64,000 nucleotides of DNA from Sphagnum compactum (GCA_965153455.1 OZ234495.1:10536875-10600874), one strand, 5' to 3'; counted from the stretch's first letter, positions 24,501 through 35,819 are shown. Made by a program: numbers and translations. Notes: generated by a model not told the origin, from the sequence alone.

Positions 24501-25689
24501 TGCCAGATCCTCTAGTGCCATGTTTCTCCATGTGCGCTCCTGCCACCTCTTTCAAACACAAAGTGCCACTGTCTTCTTCACCTGCTTGCTCCCCATCTCT
24601 GCACACAGCATTTTTGGAGTCTGACCCCAACTCAACCCGCAAAAAAGGTGGCAGGGAAGAAATTGCATCATCACAGGTCAGTGGACGTGAAGCAGAAGCC
24701 ACCAGAACAACTCCCGGAGCATCTTTGTAAAAAAAGTTGTTTCCGTAGGGATCAAAACAATACTCAGACCTATGGTCTGAACCTGTGGCACTGGCCTCGT
24801 CAAAATAAGCGTGACATGCCAAAGGTCTGGCAGGAGATGATGGGCATTGCAGAAAGTGCCGGAAAAGGGCAGGTGCAGGGACACAGTGCTGTGGATTGTA
24901 AGGGCAGACGGACAACAGGGTTCTGAGGTCTTGCGGCTTCAGGTTTATTAATTTGGATATCTGATGGATTGTCTCTTCTGCCTGGCGAACAAGCTTCTGG
25001 ACGTGTGACACAATTTCCACTAAATCTGTTCCTTTTCTGTCCCCAGCGTCCAAACGCAATCCATCTGCGTTATAAGTGAGCTCCAGCGGTACTTGTGCAC
25101 CAAATCCGGAATCACTTCGCCAACTGCGGAACAGAGCACCCGCTGGGATTGGGCTTGCAAATGGTGCTGAAACTGGAGCTCCACGGGGTCCAGAAAAGAG
25201 CTCCATAGACCCTTGTGCTGCAACAGCATGTTGTTCGGAGCTTGAAAGTGCAACCATGTGTGGCACCTGCATACCATATCGAAAACCTCGCGGAGGCAGT
25301 TGAGACAACGGAGGCGGATGAGACAACACTTGCATCGCAACAGAGTTACTAGGTCCTCCTGGAGCTTGAACCATCCCTCCCGGAACGCTAGGACTAGGGC
25401 TCAACCCCGGAGAACCGAAACGAGTACCGTAATGTGAGCAGCTGTAGCGTGATATCCCTTGTCTAACACCATAGCCCGGATTTGGAGGCGGGGTCGAACC
25501 TGGCACATCTGCGAAAGAGGGAGCAGCTTTTTGCTGCCCATGGCTTGGCCAATATTGAGGTCGCTGTTGCAATTGCTGCGGTACAGAGCTGAAGGACGGC
25601 GAAAAACCTGCATCCACACCTGGAGGGACTCCTCCTCCTCCTCCTCCTCCTCCTCCTGGTGGCCACTGAGAAAGATCCCGATCCATCAT
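21564..25689 (-). CDS. U11/U12 snRNP 48 kDa-like protein (U11-48K), minor spliceosome
   Basis: U11-48K recognises the 5' splice site of U12-type introns. Six exons in phase: 25689-23618, 23324-23144, 22929-22825, 22666-22350, 22137-21892, 21735-21564 (about 1030 residues). The diagnostic CHHC zinc finger is in exon 1: C262, H268, H278, C282 (C-x5-H-x9-H-x3-C; CPYNPQHC then FRHFLQC). Exons 2-4 hold the conserved basic region: KRPNFHAVSEHDGLTWQR, then EELMAEERDYKRRRMSYRGK and VLHDIIENHMAEIADAGGIG. Exons 5-6 encode an Arg/Ser/Asp/His-rich tail. The protein is much longer than the flowering-plant protein I recall (about 440 residues): about 260 residues, including a poly-Gly run, precede the finger, and about 400 separate it from the basic region. 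Intron 4 appears to use a GC donor (CAG/GCAAGC at 22349), the only choice I found that keeps phase. Identification strong; tail exons less certain. Confidence 0.88.
25625..25661 (-). repeat. (GGA)n trinucleotide run encoding poly-Gly
   Basis: A (TCC)n run on the plus strand within exon 1 of the U11-48K-like gene, encoding about nine consecutive glycines near residue 12. Likely length-variable. Confidence 0.8.
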
Positions 25690-25939
25690 CTCCCCAAAAT
25701 TCTAACCAAACAGCATTTGCAATACAACACCAGCACCCGAAACCTCGCAACAACAGCACCAGCAATCTCGCCCACAACACCGCCAATCTCGCAACAACGA
25801 CTACAACAATCTGCCTGGCTTGCTCTCGTGAACGCCAACACCAAACCCTAAAACCACAAACACCACGGACCCTAATCACCGGTACAAAGAAACACGACCA
25901 TTTTAGTGAGGACAGAATATTCTTCGTTTTTACTCAATT

Positions 25940-26930
25940 TAGTGTTATGTAACATTTGGCGAAAATTTCCCAAAATGTGGCAAAATTAGTCGAATTTACT
26001 CCCAAAATGTGGCAAAAAAACTCCCAAAACTTTTGTGGAAAAAAAAAACCATGGAGTGCAGCCCTTTTTCAAAAGCTCTTTTTATGTAATGTAAATGGCC
26101 TTAGTGTAGGGTAAAGCCCTAGGGTGGGGGCGTTCTCAAAATAAGGGGCCTAGGATGAGGCGATAGCCAAGTTGGGCCCCGTATTTTGGGAATGTCTCCC
26201 CAATCATGGGCTTCACCTATCGCAAAGCAAACGATGCAAAATTTATCATGAACCAAACCTATGTAGATCACAAGGTGTATGAATGGGAGGGTTCTTATGC
26301 CTATTCGTTAGGAGTGAAAGGGTCCTTATGCCTACTCCTCAATAGTGGGAGGGTGCTTACACCTACAAGTGAACATCATTTCTTTCCCATTTTTGAGGAG
26401 TGGGCATAATATCCCTCCCAATTTAATTTCTAGGAGGGAAATTGATGGATATAAGGTGCCCTCCACATACACTACAAATTTTCTCGGAATGCTTTATGAC
26501 CAAGGTGCACCTTTATTTTGAGTACACCTTGCTAGTCTATGGCATTGCACATTGTAAAGACCTTGCATTTTTTTAATGTAAAATGTTCAACTTGAAAAGA
26601 GAAAAAATGTTAAATGGTCGAATCCATCCATGTACGTTTAGCATTATGAATTGTGTTCTAAAAATTAAGTACATTTTTTGCCACCAATTTATGGTTACAT
26701 TTAACCTTTTTGTTTTGTTTGATTGATGTAGGTCTTCCAACACTGATAGGAATCAAACATGTTTGAATGCATCCTATGCAACCCAAAAAAAGTCCAATCT
26801 AAACCAAAAATCTTACCAAGTTGAGTGTTTCATTTAAGCAAAATACAATGATATGATCCAATGGGTAGCATTATGATTAAAATTGTCTAATTTTTTACAT
26901 ATTGTAAAAATGTAAACAAATCAAACATCT
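25940..26930. other. Gene-free stretch with weak short repeats
   Basis: Around 25965-26038 the motif CCCAAAATGTGGCAAAA recurs. At 26285-26370 a block of about 33-36 bp (GGGTTCTTATGCCTATTC / GGGTCCTTATGCCTACTC / GGGTGCTTACACCTACAAG) occurs three times in tandem, diverged. No gene seen. Confidence 0.6.
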
Positions 26931-26934
26931 CATT

Positions 26935-27270
26935 CATCCTCACATCACATTCATCTTCAAAAGTTAAGATGAAATGTATTTTTCCGTCCATAGGCCACAT
27001 TCATGGTTAAGGGTATTATCAAGTTACATTTCAAAATCTTGAAAATGAAACAACTATTTTTCATCCACACATCACATTCATCTTCAACAAGTAAAAATGC
27101 AATATTCTTTTCCATCCACATGCCACATTCATAGTTAAGGGTATTATCAAGTTACATTTCAAAATCTTGAAAATGAAACAACTATTTTCATCCACACATC
27201 ACATTCATCCTTAGAAAGATAAAGATCAAATATGCTTTTCCGTCCACATGGCCACATTCATCCTTAATGG
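26935..27270. repeat. 127-bp tandem repeat, about 2.6 copies
   Basis: The motif CACATCACATTCATC recurs at 26941, 27068 and 27195, exactly 127 bp apart. Between them the unit includes GTTAAGGGTATTATCAAGTT and TCTTGAAAATGAAACAACTA. The first two units are nearly identical; the third is truncated and runs directly into a telomere-type repeat. Confidence 0.9.
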
Positions 27271-27290
27271 TAAACCCTAAACCCTAAACC
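27271..27290. repeat. Interstitial telomere-type repeat (CCCTAAA)
   Basis: TAAACCCTAAACCCTAAACC, nearly three units, at the end of the 127-bp tandem array and about 1.1 kb before the histidine kinase ATG. It also contains the plant telo-box AAACCCTAA, a known promoter motif, so it could act in transcription of that gene. Confidence 0.85.
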
Positions 27291-28085
27291 TGCCAACAAC
27301 ACATACCTACGATTTAACCCCGTGTGCACTGTAGGTAGTAGGTATCTACTGAGACAGGTAAGTAGGAAGGTCCTATTCACACTTACCCCTAAAAAACCCG
27401 ATCACTCATCCCTTGAGCTTTGCCGGTACAAAGTACAAACGCGCTTTTCTGTTCTGCTTTTGTCCGTTTCGTTTGCAGTCGCCATTTGCGACCTGTTGCT
27501 GTTGTTTTTTGGTCCGAAACACTCGTATTGGAAGTGGTCTTGAGGAGCTTCTGGTAGAGAAGAACGCATTGACTTCCTTTTGAATATTTTTTTGGTGTCT
27601 CTGGTTTGGTTTTTCCGATTTTTGTCAATTTTTTCTTTTCTTTTTTTTGTTGGTGAGGAATCGCGCGTGCTCTTTCTCGGCAGATCGATGCTCTCCTTGC
27701 TTCCAAGTCGGGGATTCTTCGGCGGAGAAGAGCGGCTGTGGTTTTTGGTTTTGATTGTTTGTGGCTATTTTTTGCATACCTACAAGAGTGATGAATCCTT
27801 GCTGCTGCTGCTGCTGGCGCCTTTCTTTTCCTTCACCAGCTTGTACGGGTTTCGTCCCGGCTATTCTTGAAGGCGGAGAGGTTTCTCCTCCTTGTTGTCG
27901 TTGTCGTCGTCGTTGTCGTCGTTCTTCCGCTTGTGAGTTTGAGACTGGAAGGTTTGGATGAATTGGTGGGATTCGCGGCGCACTGACTTATAGACGGCGC
28001 GGCTGTCAAAGATTTACTGGCGGGGAATTGTGAACGGGGAGGACATTGTTGAATTGCGGCGAAAGAAGAAGAAGAAGAAGAAGAA

Positions 28086-28250
28086 ATGGCTGTTTGGAGT
28101 TTTGGTTGTTGTAGTAGTATGGGTGAAGAATATGGTGGCGATTCTATGGCGCCGGAGGAAAATCGGACAAGAAGTGGAGTGAAGCGATGTCGATGCCGTT
28201 GTTGGTGTTGGTGCAACAGGAAGTGGTGGAGTTGTTTCAGTCGGTGGTAA
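28086..28250 (+). other. Short Cys/Trp-rich upstream ORF ending at a consensus splice donor
   Basis: An ATG-initiated frame of 54 codons (MAVWSFGCCSSMGEE... ending in a CRCRCWCWC run) whose stop lies inside a perfect GTAAGT donor at 28247. A poly-T tract (about 28312-28323) and an acceptor CTGTAG at 28341 follow, so a 95-nt leader intron is plausible. Spliced that way, this ORF would run into the kinase start in another frame and could damp its translation. Alternatively it is a coding first exon joined to one of the phase-compatible acceptors at 28363-28387. I cannot decide. Confidence 0.35.
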
Positions 28251-28346
28251 GTGCAATTGCGCCAAGTCTTGTGGAGGAAGAAGGAATGTGTGTGTGCGGT
28301 ACTTTTTTACCTTCTATTTTTTTGGGGAAAACCGACTGTAGTTGTG

Positions 28347-31300
28347 ATGAAAGTTGAACGGAGCAGCAGTTGGGAAACATCGTCGAGGCATCGCCGCCAG
28401 GAGTGGAATGTGTGTATGGAATTTACTGTAAGAGCAAATGAAGATGGCGATGAAGAAGAAAAAGTAGCAGCAGCAGGTGGGGAGTATCGTGTCTCCACCT
28501 CTGCTGGGAGGGAAAGCTCGAATTTAACACTGAAGGAAGGTGAGGGCTTGTACAAGCTAACGAGACACAAAAGTGCGGTGTTTGAACACGACTTCCGCCA
28601 TTACGCTAATAGTCTGAATCGCACATCAAGCGAGGTAAGAGCCCTACCGATGCAGTTAGGGTTGCAAGCCCACGACCAAAAGGATTGCAGGAAGGATGTC
28701 TTTGGAATCGGTGATACAGAGGCATTGGCCGTGACTGTAGAATCTCAGAAATCGGACAACAAAGAGCTGTTGTCACATTCTCCTTCCTTGAAGATTGGAC
28801 AGCTCAAGAAATTTGTTTACAAGAACTATTCCTTGCATGGTAGACGAACTGCAAGTCTGCCTGTGGGAAAAGAGCATGCACATAAGCTGCACAGTGGACA
28901 GTCCTGGAAAGGTCAAGGGTGTAAGGAGGGGACAGCAACAACATCTTCTTCTTTCACCTCCAATGGTTTGTTGCATGTACAGAGTCGAAAACAGCAAAGA
29001 GAGTTAGTTGTAACACAAGAGAATGATTTTGACAAGGAGGCAGAGAAGCGATCAAAATCTTTGTTATTCTTTCAAGGGGTTCACACGCTGCTCACAATTG
29101 CCATGACATTGTTGACCATGTATCTTTGCATCTGTTTCCTGACATCAGTTCCCAGGATAACTGCTGCAAGGTACAATACACCTGCGAATGGTTCTGGCCA
29201 CGTGGAGGAGGATGAGGAGGATGAGGAGGACAGTGACTTCTCCCATGCCAGGCTCTTTGCAAGGGCTTCTTCCTCTCTGCTAGGGCTGATAAGTGCAGGA
29301 GTTGTCATTGTGGCAGGGATGTGGATGTCTGTGGGTCTTTGGAAACCTCCTCAGGAGGCAGCAGGTTGCTCCCATTGTGCAGATGTTGGGGCAGAAAGCC
29401 ACAACAGAGTGGAGCAAGCTGATGAGAAAGTGCTTCAAGCAGAGCGGGCTAAACAGCAGTTCATGGCTTACGTTTTCCATAACATCAGAGGTGACTTTGC
29501 TGAAGCCCCTAAACGTCAGATGATACTTGTGTCTTCGCTTGATTGTTAGTCTTTTCCTTGTGTGTGTTTTTATTGTTGTGCTCATGAAGATAGTTGTGAT
29601 GAAATCTTGTGTTTCTTATATCAGGTCGGGTTTTTTTGCAGTTCCCTTCAATGCCATTGTCTTGGGCTTAGGTCACATGCAAGCCACTGGGGAGGGATTT
29701 GATACTCTGGGACTTGGAGACAAAATGGACTTGATTCAGATGATGCTTGATTGTGCTGAGACCATGACCAGTGTGCTTGATAATGTTACAGATATGGGTA
29801 TCAATGTGAACACCCTCAGATTTTTGCTTGTGTTTGTACTTTCGTTGCATTGCTCATTGCGTTGCCAGTGGATAGTCATGGCAGCTTGTCACTGCTATTT
29901 GTGATGAAGGTGATGGTCTGACACTTTGCAAGTGAGTGACCCCTCATAATAAGTTATGACTGCATTCATTCAGTTACCTCCAAATTGTTGTTGTTGTGGA
30001 GATTTGTCTGCAATTTCATAGATATGCCTGCTAGTATTGGTTAGTGATGTTGTGTGAAGTTCTCCTCTTGGGAAGCAACTAGTCTAAATTCACATGTTGT
30101 GCTTTTGAAATGTTGCAGGGCAATGGGAGGTTGGGCAAGTAGAGCTGCGCAGGGAGGAGTTTGATATCCTTACAGTTGTGAGATTCTTGTCCTGGGGCTT
30201 GAAGGATTTATTGGAGCAAAAGCAGATTACTTTCAACATGACTATTGATGACATGACAAATAAGCTTCTTGCATCACATCATGTGGTAGGAGACAAGCAA
30301 CGCATTGTGCAAACATTAGGTGACCGGCCTCCCTAACAGCAGCTTCACCTCTCATGATATTCAACACAGTGATTTGTCTTGCTGTGATGCTAGAGATGAA
30401 GGATGGTCATTTTTTTCACTTGTTTTTTTTGTGTGCACCCTCTGATAGACCACCTTATCTTTCAGTTCTCTGAATATGCTGTGCAGGAAATTTTCTTAGC
30501 AATGCTATAAAGTTCATGCCAGCAGGAGGCAAGCTAGATCTGGATCTGCAGTGTGAAGAAGTTACTGAAAGTAAGGAGCTGGATACTCTACATTTGAATC
30601 CTCTTTTATCATCCACTGTACCAGTTGCTCCTGCAGGAGACTCACTTTTGGGAGCCATGGCTATTTCCATGTTGGCAAAGACAGTGCCACAGGGCATGAT
30701 TACTAACGGCAAGGTTGCAAGGATACAATTCTCTGTGAAGGACAATGGGATCGGTAAGTTCAGTCCTGTTCTATATCTAGTGTGAAAAGCTGGCAAATGA
30801 TTGTGATCTCCCTTTCATGTCTTCCATACTTGTAGCTTTTACCTGGGAGCTTGAGTGAGGGAATTAGTTGTCTTGGCTCATGGTTGACTGCGATCACTAG
30901 AAATGGGAGAGTGAAGTGGAATGTTCTCTTATATTGTGTGCTTTTGGTAGTTCCACATTCACATTCTAACCAGTGCAGGTGGTGACATTCTTTCAGGGAT
31001 CTCTGCTGAAGATCAAGTGAAACTCTTTGAGCCATACTCGTTTGTGACATCAGGGTGGGTCCAAAAAGCAGGTGTTTCAGGATTGGGACTCAGCATGGCC
31101 AAGCGATACGTTGAGGGAGTGGGTGGAACTATTGGTGTTGAATCCACAGAGGGGGAAGGAAGCACTTTTTTCTTCTCTGTACCTTTCCCTCTTGTGCCCT
31201 TTGATCCAAGCATACATCGTGCACATTCACAGTTGTATTCTGAGTCAAGCCTGGCACCATTGGAGAAGGCAGAGCTGTCAAGTTCTTTATCCAGCTCAGC

Positions 31301-32384
31301 TGTCACTCAGGAGCCAATGACAGACTGGCAATTGAGTATTGGAAGAGATAATCCAAACACTAGGAACAAGGAAAAGGTTATTGATGTTGTGACAGTAGAT
31401 AGTGCAAACTTCCAGAGAAAAGTGTTACTAGTGGAAGATACCCGCATTAATAGAGTGAGTAAAATTTTTCATTTTTTTGTTTTCCTCCCAGTATTGTTTC
31501 AGTTATCTCATTGTTGGTTCTGGAGAGTTGGTGGAATAAGAATCCTGACTTACTCATTTTTGCCCATATTCGTTGAGGTGGTTCTGCTGGAAGAGTTGTG
31601 AAGTAAAGATTTTTGTGAGTGAATTTTGTTTTGTTTACTGTCCTTCCTACTCTGGCTTGGATGAGCGATGCCCAAAATATGTTAGTTGACTACTATGCTA
31701 CCATTTTTGCAGATAATATTGCGGAAAGTTCTGCAAAATCTCAATTTGCAGTGTGATGAAGCTGAGAATGGTCAAGTAGCTGTAGATTACTACAAGCAAG
31801 GAAAAACATATGATCTTGTCTTGATGGATAAGGAGATGCCTGTAATGGATGGCCATGAGGTGAGCAACTGTGGCATTAATAGTTGCACTCTGATATTGCA
31901 TTCTTTATGAGGCTACTTGGTGTGTGCAGTACATCTTATGTCAGGCAGTCAATGATGGATCTCAAGTCTTTGCACTGGTTATGTTTGCTGCCATCAGTTT
32001 ATTCTGTTTTCGTGAAGATGAAATGTTTAATAGTGTTGCTGTTTTTGTGTTGAAGGCAACAAGGCAACTGCGCTTGATGGGAGTCAAGACGCCTATTATT
32101 GCTCTCACAGGGAATGCCTTGCAGTCAGATCGAGATCTCTTCTTCGAAGCTGGAGTTGATGACTTCCAGACTAAGGTATTACACATTGTGATGTCATTCA
32201 CAGAATGTATGTAGGTTGATGTACCTGTGCTGCTTGGGTGTGTTTAAGTAATTACTAGAGGAAATTTTTTGTGGGTTGCTCAGTATCTTTCTCACTGTGT
32301 GTTGTGCAGCCTTTGTCAAGAGATAAACTTGTACAACTTTTGGTGCGGTATGGAGTTGAGAACTCATGTTCAAAATTACGCTAA
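28347..32384 (+). CDS. Membrane hybrid histidine kinase (kinase plus receiver, no visible sensor domain)
   Basis: Two-component phosphorelay kinase. Eight exons in phase: 28347-29490, 29642-29797, 30119-30319, 30487-30753, 30997-31454, 31713-31859, 32056-32175, 32310-32384 (855 residues). Residues 1-240 are hydrophilic and unrecognised. Two hydrophobic segments (about 244-268 and 308-331) flank an acidic loop (EEDEEDEEDSD). The H-box has H378 in FMAYVFHNIRVPFNAIVLG; the N-box is GNFLSNAIKFMPAGG; G1 is DNGIGIS; G2 is GLGLSMAKRY followed by GGTIGVES. The receiver starts VLLVEDTRINR, has phospho-acceptor D781 (LVLMDKEMPVMDG) and K831 (FQTKPL). All catalytic residues are present. There is no CHASE, PAS, GAF or ethylene-binding domain, so it is not a standard cytokinin or ethylene receptor. 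The ATG at 28347 is preferred but an upstream exon is possible. Confidence 0.88.
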
Positions 32385-34460
32385 GGTCATACTCCAATTG
32401 TGAAGATTGCATATCTGGGGTTGTTACTAACTCTTAAAATTTTGCCCCTTGTAATGTGTACTCATATGGATCAATCTGTAGGTTGGGAGCTTAACAATGC
32501 AATATAGAGGAAAGAGTATTTTGTATCTAGTGGAGCCACTGCTCTTGTTGAAAAATGCTGGGATGATGAAGTGAATCACATCCTTTTCTTGGTTCTGTAA
32601 GTAGTGCTGGCAGGACTTTTTGACCTGATGACTCTTGGGGTTGTTTGCAGTGGTTCACATCACTCTTAACTTTCCGGAGTGGATGCCTAATCACTTGTCC
32701 TCTTCTCACAGGGAGAAAATTGTCATGTCAAACAAATTAAGAGTTGCAGTGTTTTTTTCAGAATGCCTCTTTTGTGAATCACCTTGCATGTTCTGTTTGT
32801 TAGCTATTGAAATCCTTGTGATGGTCTGACTTTTCTGAGTGACACTCACAAGGACAGGACTGTACTCTGTCTTGTATGTTTGTTGTGGTTTGGCTGGAAC
32901 TGACATGATGGTTACATATAAGTATCCAAAAGGTCATTGGGGTCATTTTTCCTATGCTCTTTACTTTCCATTCTAACTGAATTTGAGGATTCCAGGACCC
33001 CCTGTGGAGCATGAGCAGAATTGTATAAACCTCAGTTAGGTAGATTTGACCTCTTGATCTGGATGGATATGTTCTGCGAGGTGGAACCTATTTGTGGCAG
33101 GTTTAATGCCATTCCACCCCTCTGCATGTCATCTATGAGCAGATCACTTGGTATATTGAGGTTGTCATGTTCTGTCTGCTCGAGTATTTGTCTTTGTTTT
33201 TCTGGATTCATGTTTTGAAACTGCCATGTCGTGAAGTATGGGGAGAGAACATGCATTAGGTTCTTTTGGTCTTGCATTTATTTCAGCACAAAATCTATGT
33301 CACCAGTATTGAAGAGTATTTTCATGTACTCAGATTGAGATTGCTTGGCCTTGTTTCATTATGGCTTGGTTGATGGATTACATGCTTGTGACTTGTTGGT
33401 TTGCCAGGTCTACAAATTTCTGGCTCAGATTCCTTGCCACAGGAGGAATGCTATCTTTCCTGTTAGGTGGGTGAAGGAACTGTTCTCACAATGTCCAATG
33501 TGATTGTGTTGGTAAACCTTGCACAATGGAGGGGATACAGGTACACAAGGAGGGTATATGGCTGGTTGCCCTTTATTGCAATGTGAAAGTGGATGTCAGA
33601 GTATTGAATTTATTATGTTCATAAACCTAGCAGGAAATGAGATTGTTGTTTTCTGATGCTGTGATTTTCAACCTGGATCCATTAATTTGCAACATCCTCT
33701 CGGATTCTGCAATGGATTAGCAGAAGCTTAGCAATAATGCATAAGTCAGGGGATATGGTTACTTCACTGATTATGCGAATTGGGAATGACATTGAGTGAC
33801 TGTAAGATCTAAACCTTTATTTAGCTGTGGTACATAACAGCTTGACTTGTGTTTCTTCACACTGCTTTGATCTCAAAACTTCAAGTAAAGCTCTCTCTCT
33901 CCTTCCTCAAGCTTCCTGTAGAGCACTCTCTCCTTCAAGCTTCCTGGAAAGCTCTCTCTCCTTCCTTCCTGGGGACCACACGAAGCAACTCTTTAGAACT
34001 TCTCTATTGTTTATTTACAACTCTGGTTTGATACCTTCACAAGCTGTACCACTACTTCTCAAGCTTCATGTCAAGCTCACAGAGTGTGTGCGTGTGCATG
34101 TGTGCGCGCGTGTGACATGTCCAGAGCTTTGAACATAATCACATCTTCTGAAAGACCATTTGATTCTTGGTAGACTGGCTGCAGTGATGACTTGCGATTG
34201 GCAAGCTTCGAGAATCAGTCTTCACTACAAGAGTTCAACTACTGACAGCAGGAAGAGGAGCAATGCCAGCAGTCGGGGCAGCAGTAGCACTTTTTCATCT
34301 CGCACTTTGGCAGCGTTTCAGTCTTCAGCAGAACAAGCTTGCTTGACATACTAGATATGGAGTTGTCAAGTCCCATGATCTACAAAGCCTTCTTCTTCGC
34401 TGTCTTCTTGTTTGGATTTAAGAATGCAAGCCAGAAGGTTGATATGATGAGTCTCCCAAT
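32385..34460. other. Intergenic stretch after the histidine kinase
   Basis: The first few hundred bases are probably 3' UTR. No supported gene follows. Near 33885-33970 the motif AAGCTCTCTCTCCTTCCT recurs with variants (CTCAAGCTTCCTG spacers), a small diverged tandem repeat. A TG/CG-rich simple repeat lies at 34085-34115. Confidence 0.55.
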
Positions 34461-34468
34461 TCTACAAT

Positions 34469-35420
34469 TCATGGCGTGAGTGTGAAGCTGGCCCATGACA
34501 AAGCAGCTGGGTTGAGCGTGTTCATGGGTGGAAGGTTTCTTTGCTCTTGTTGTATGAGCAGTACTAGTACTCGGCCATAGAGCTGGTAGCGAATAAGCTT
34601 GCTAACCTTGGTGAGAACTCCCACGACTTCACGCATTGACGGCAGCTGTATGCAGCTTGGAGTCTGGGGGATGCACGCAGCGCCCGGCAATGGTGTGGCC
34701 ATATGTTTCAAAGGTGTGGTGCACAGCGGAAACTTTATCCCAGGATCGCATATTGCCAAAGCTTTTTGCCGCTTGATCAGCGGCAAGGCCCAACCGATAA
34801 GACTGGACAATCTGTGCAGTCCGCATTCGACGGCATCGCGCGCGGTTCTACCACTGATTATCTCCAACAGGAGCACGCCGAAGCTCAAGACATCGATCTA
34901 GGGATTGATGATTGTCGAGAAAACGGCGGCGGAGTCTGCTGATCTGCAGTCGGAATCGCCTACAAAAGGCTCAATCTCAGGGATGGAAGACAAATTGCTT
35001 TTTCTGGGGAGGCGCAACCAGCATTTCTGTGTCTTGGACATGGCGCGCAAGTCCAAACTCCCAGAGCCTTGTGTTCCAGTTCCGATTGATGAACAGATTC
35101 ACGGCTCTTATGTTGCGGTGCACAATAGGGGGGGCAAGAAGAATGAAGAGCACGGATCGCCTTCGCCGTTTGAATGAAGAGCGAGATGAACACGAAGAGG
35201 CCAGCTTAATGCTGTGGTCGAGGACGGGGGGACTAACCAGCTGAAAGCTTTTTGCAGGATACAGCAGTGAATGCAAGCTCTCATTCTCCATGAAATCCAC
35301 AACAAGGAGCTTCACCATTCCATCTTGCATGTATCCCAGCAAAGTTCACGAGTCATCTAACTCTTCTGAGAATGTCCAATCTTCATTCATTCTCGAATGC
35401 GGACTCATCATCTTGCCACT
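34469..35420 (-). pseudogene. Receptor-like Ser/Thr kinase pseudogene
   Basis: Read on the minus strand with frame changes this is a plant RLK kinase domain. Around 35410-35340 is an ELDILRRV-like segment with stops; from 35342, LGYMQDGMVKLLVVDFMENE; near 35120, PPIVHRNIRAVNLFINRNW; then LWEFGLARH; and, from about 34890, SFGVLLLEIISGRTARDA with a C-lobe ending in SMREVVGVL. The catalytic HRD is HRN and DFG reads EFG. The activation-segment/APE region is broken, frames change between the two halves, and the ATP-binding P-loop and VAIK lysine are not found. It is therefore a relic rather than an expressed pseudokinase. The subfamily is unclear. Confidence 0.75.
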
Positions 35421-35459
35421 CCGTCGTCAGTCAGTCGTACCAAGCGACGACGGCTTTCT

Positions 35460-35497
35460 TCACTGTTACTATCCTTCCGTCCGTCCGTCCGTCGCCT
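35460..35497. repeat. (TCCG)n microsatellite
   Basis: TCCGTCCGTCCGTCCGTC within a pyrimidine-rich run beside the kinase relic. Confidence 0.8.
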
Positions 35498-35684
35498 AAT
35501 GTTTGCCTCATACAGCTCGCCATGGCAGGAGAGGTGCCTATATCAGATTCTCCTCCACAAAGCCTCCACTTGCTGCTTCCAGATCTCTATATGTACTGGA
35601 ACAACTCAAGTTTCACACTTGCATTCAATACAAGGCCAGAAAGTTGAGCATTTATTAGTAACTTGGGGGCAGATTTTTTTTAAA

Positions 35685-35701
35685 GGGTTTAGGGTTTAGG
35701 G
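35685..35701. repeat. Interstitial telomere-type repeat
   Basis: GGGTTTAGGGTTTAGGG, between the kinase relic and the 33-bp minisatellite. Confidence 0.85.
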
Positions 35702-35819
35702 CAGATTTTTGGAAGATTTTTTTAAGAGTGCTTGATTTGAGTTGAACATTGGGCCTTGGACTCTTAGTGTAAAGTGGGCCTAATATGTTGGTAATTAAAT
35801 TATCCAAAACACAGGTGTA

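Noticed and set aside
23614-25340. Additional frames of 65-106 codons inside exon 1 of the U11-48K-like gene
   Set aside because: Shadows of the long exon in other frames.
27389-28265. Long frames on both strands before the kinase
   Set aside because: Thr/Pro/Ser- or Leu-rich translations of GTT/GTC/GAA simple sequence; no motif or splice support, except the short ORF reported separately.
28347-32384. Cytokinin receptor (CHASE kinase) or ethylene receptor
   Set aside because: No CHASE domain, no ethylene-binding transmembrane cysteine/histidine pattern and no GAF domain are visible.
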